Below are positions 58,601 to 59,286 of a stretch of 59,286 bases of DNA, piece after piece. Below the pieces are notes generated by a model, which saw only the letters and a list, made by a program, of their open reading frames with translations, was not told where the DNA came from and did no database searches. Positions within the stretch are counted from its first letter, which is position 1. The number at the start of each line of letters is the position of its first letter. This DNA is from Photobacterium sanguinicancri (lineage in GTDB: Bacteria > Pseudomonadota > Gammaproteobacteria > Enterobacterales > Vibrionaceae). Location: contig NZ_NOIF01000010.1 in NCBI RefSeq assembly GCF_002265265.1, positions 1 through 59,286 of the forward strand, read 5' to 3'. The translations under genes and the position numbers were made by a program.

Positions 58601-58777
58601 TTATTACCGTTACTATTAGAGACGAGCCTACAAGCCCAAGTCATTCAGCCGTTGGTGATTTCTATCGTATTTGGTATTTTCACTTCCACCTTGCTGGTAC
58701 TGTTTATGATCCCGGCAGCCTATGCGATTTTGGCTGATTTTGGGTTAGTTAAAAAACATGAACCGCTTGCTGCGTAA
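55664..58777 (+). CDS. RND-family efflux pump (AcrB/HAE1-like inner-membrane transporter)
   Basis: 1037 residues with the RND layout: helix 1 (about 10-28), a large periplasmic loop, helices 2-6 (about 330-480), a second loop, and helices 8-12 (about 865-1020). Helix 4 carries G-I-M-M-D-D-A-I-V-I-A-E, with the paired Asp needed for proton relay. V-V-Y-P-G-A-S-P-Q-E-V-E-Q-S follows helix 1, and G-V-V-V-N-D-S-I-L-L marks helix 10. It is probably a trimeric proton-driven exporter. Substrates cannot be told; the compact Q-I-K-R-E-T-F-P-E-F start resembles a less-studied RND branch rather than AcrB itself. It ends the tetR-adaptor-RND operon. Confidence 0.93.
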   Translation: MIRFFSRHPTAANLMMFALLLLGFVSLPQIKRETFPEFSPPYIIASVVYPGASPQEVEQSICMRMEDAVDGLANIEETRCEAVEGSASLVLKLTSSDVVSRMLVDVQTQINAINDFPAEIESPIVRELDWNEPVVDVAISADTNWPHLKAYAEELKRKLKIDYGVSLVAVSGFSDHQLRVELKETALRQLGLSVGDIADRLSRQNIKLPSGNIELADKNLLIRFDEQKITPDTLAQTVIGADPEGAVLRLGDIATITDRFELDEQKILFDGKPSAILKISKNKADDALRIKERVQAFVEAESQIAPTGVTLSLTNDISSVLWDRLTMMVDNGLQGVVLVFFTMWLFFTFRYSFWVAAGLPVAFMGSLFLMAGLGLSINIMSLVALLMAIGIMMDDAIVIAESIAAHLERGQSVPDAVFNGVKKVFPGVLSSYLTTVCIFGSLLFLDGEMGAVLKVVPQVLILVLTISLIEAFFILPHHLSHSLQKQRSKEEKPDIKFKRVFLAKFEHFRQNQLVTAVDAVVRWRYLFLGAVVAMLFASAALLAGGALKFVGFPDLDGDIAEARIILAPGASLSQTEKVVAHIVQAAERLNVEWSRDVEGGNTLVEHITEQYNANADADEKGPHVATVRLDLRGAESRNTVIDEFVAAWREEVGTLADPISLVFKQPIMGPGGRAVEIRMQHDELTALKAASLEVQAFLNEFDGVYGVLDDMRMGKQEVLVTLRPGAESFGVDGQMIASQLRAAYFGQKADDIQLGPENIEVEVRFDKAEAGNLQTLASFPIILSDGSQIPLASITELSYQRNYVRIQRIDGLRTLSVYADLEHSKISSTEILTLFRQQEIPNLKMKYPGLRFNFEGEAKDTAETGQSMAIGFALGVFGVFVILSFQFRSYLEPFVVLLAIPLALIGVFWGHWLLGHALSMPSIMGFVSLAGVVVNDSILLVQYIRHHVDDGDSVHDAVVKASRERFRAVFLTSLTTAAGLLPLLLETSLQAQVIQPLVISIVFGIFTSTLLVLFMIPAAYAILADFGLVKKHEPLAA

Positions 58778-58833
58778 AGTAACGCTATTACGCTGAAACC
58801 CGCTTATTAATTGATAGTCTTATCGATATATAA

Positions 58834-58867
58834 AATGACAAAGCAGACCGTTATTTGCTTTGTCATT
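58834..58867 (+). terminator. Terminator after the RND operon
   Basis: A perfect 12-bp stem (AATGACAAAGCA and complement) with a 10-base loop lies about 55 bases past the stop, followed by a T/C-rich stretch (ATCTCTTCTT). Confidence 0.75.
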
Positions 58868-59286
58868 ATCTCTTCTTATTAACGCGACTCACTTATTATC
58901 CCCACCTCTATCTGCAACTAATGCTCTAATACTCACCATGATGGGATTCGTACAACCAGTAACGTTGATGGACCTTTTGATTATACCGTGTTGGTTTTGT
59001 GTAGAGCCTATGGTTGAGGTACATTCTCCTGACCTTGCTTTGGTTGGTATGCATGGATGTTGAATTTGAATAAATATCAGTTTGATGAATTGTGATTTCA
59101 CCTGCGATCACCGGTGAAATTCTTTGAGCCTTTCACTGAGAGATAACTTGTTTTTTAAAGGGAAAACGCTCATTTTTCGGCGGTTGATTTGATAACTGGG
59201 GTTTATTGATTCGATTTTTTCTCGGCGGGAACGGTGTTTCATTAGGCCGACGATGTCAAAAAGCAATCGATTAATTTGCTTATAAT
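58868..59286. other. Right-end region without a recognised gene
   Basis: Short overlapping frames (58860-59063 plus, 58889-59111 minus) lack ribosome sites and resemble no family I know. An 8-bp inverted repeat (ATTTCACC/GGTGAAAT, 59095-59120) is followed by TTCTTT and could be a terminator. The window ends in TATAAT (59281-59286), which may be the -10 of a promoter for a gene beyond the edge, though no good -35 is seen. Otherwise nothing is recognised. Confidence 0.4.

Noticed and set aside
58860-59111. Overlapping 61-70-codon ORFs at the right end
   Set aside because: Neither strand has a ribosome site or recognisable motif, and they overlap each other; coding potential not supported.

Overview
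The window is about 59 kb of gammaproteobacterial chromosome, most likely from the Vibrionaceae (Photobacterium or a close relative). This rests on the gene set and order: the ytfJ/ytfK-msrA-tamAB-ytfP-ppa-fbp-mpl block also known from E. coli, a Vibrio-type zrg zinc-uptake locus, argR/mdh divergent beside a TAXI-TRAP transporter, a lptD-surA-pdxA-rsmA-apaG-apaH operon, and thiBPQ and leuABCD operons. No rRNA, tRNA, insertion sequence, prophage, integron or CRISPR array was seen. It reads as conserved core chromosome with few accessory features.

Layout. 1-750: 3' part of a glycosyltransferase-9 (heptosyltransferase-like) gene. 788-5012: a gammaproteobacterial hypothetical protein, then a minus-strand zinc-uptake operon (His-rich ZrgA, ABC ATPase, FtsX-like permease, DUF3299 protein) with a Zur-like operator upstream. 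5204-16924: ytfJ, ytfK, msrA, tamA-tamB-ytfP, ppa, fbp, mpl and ubiX. 17025-21214: TAXI receptor, fused TRAP permease and UspA protein. 21514-24723: argR, mdh, a small ORF and ispB. 25003-29837: rplU-rpmA, a DMT exporter, cgtA, yjjP-yjjB and folA. 29964-36861 (minus): lptD, surA, pdxA, rsmA, apaG, apaH. 37037-43570: djlA, rluA, rapA and a PIN-PhoH gene. 43663-47200 (minus): thiBPQ behind a TPP riboswitch. 47260-48063: DUF547 protein. 48249-53280 (minus): leuABCD behind a leucine leader peptide and attenuator. 53680-58777: TetR-adaptor-RND efflux operon. 58778-59286: no gene recognised.

How the genes work together. Several systems carry their control elements in the sequence: zinc uptake (Zur box, plus a terminator hairpin just after zrgA that would favour excess binding protein), thiamine uptake (TPP riboswitch), leucine synthesis (leuL attenuation) and RND efflux (GGTTCA repeats upstream of the TetR gene). 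The outer-membrane theme recurs: TamA/TamB, LptD, SurA and a lipopolysaccharide-type glycosyltransferase. Many gene pairs overlap by ATGA or are a few bases apart, indicating translational coupling.

I found no convincing new multi-gene system. The best second-look items are the self-consistent leu attenuator, the zrg regulatory architecture, an LptD with a single C-terminal cysteine, perfect hairpins in both gaps of the TAXI-TRAP-Usp operon, and a possible TetR operator.
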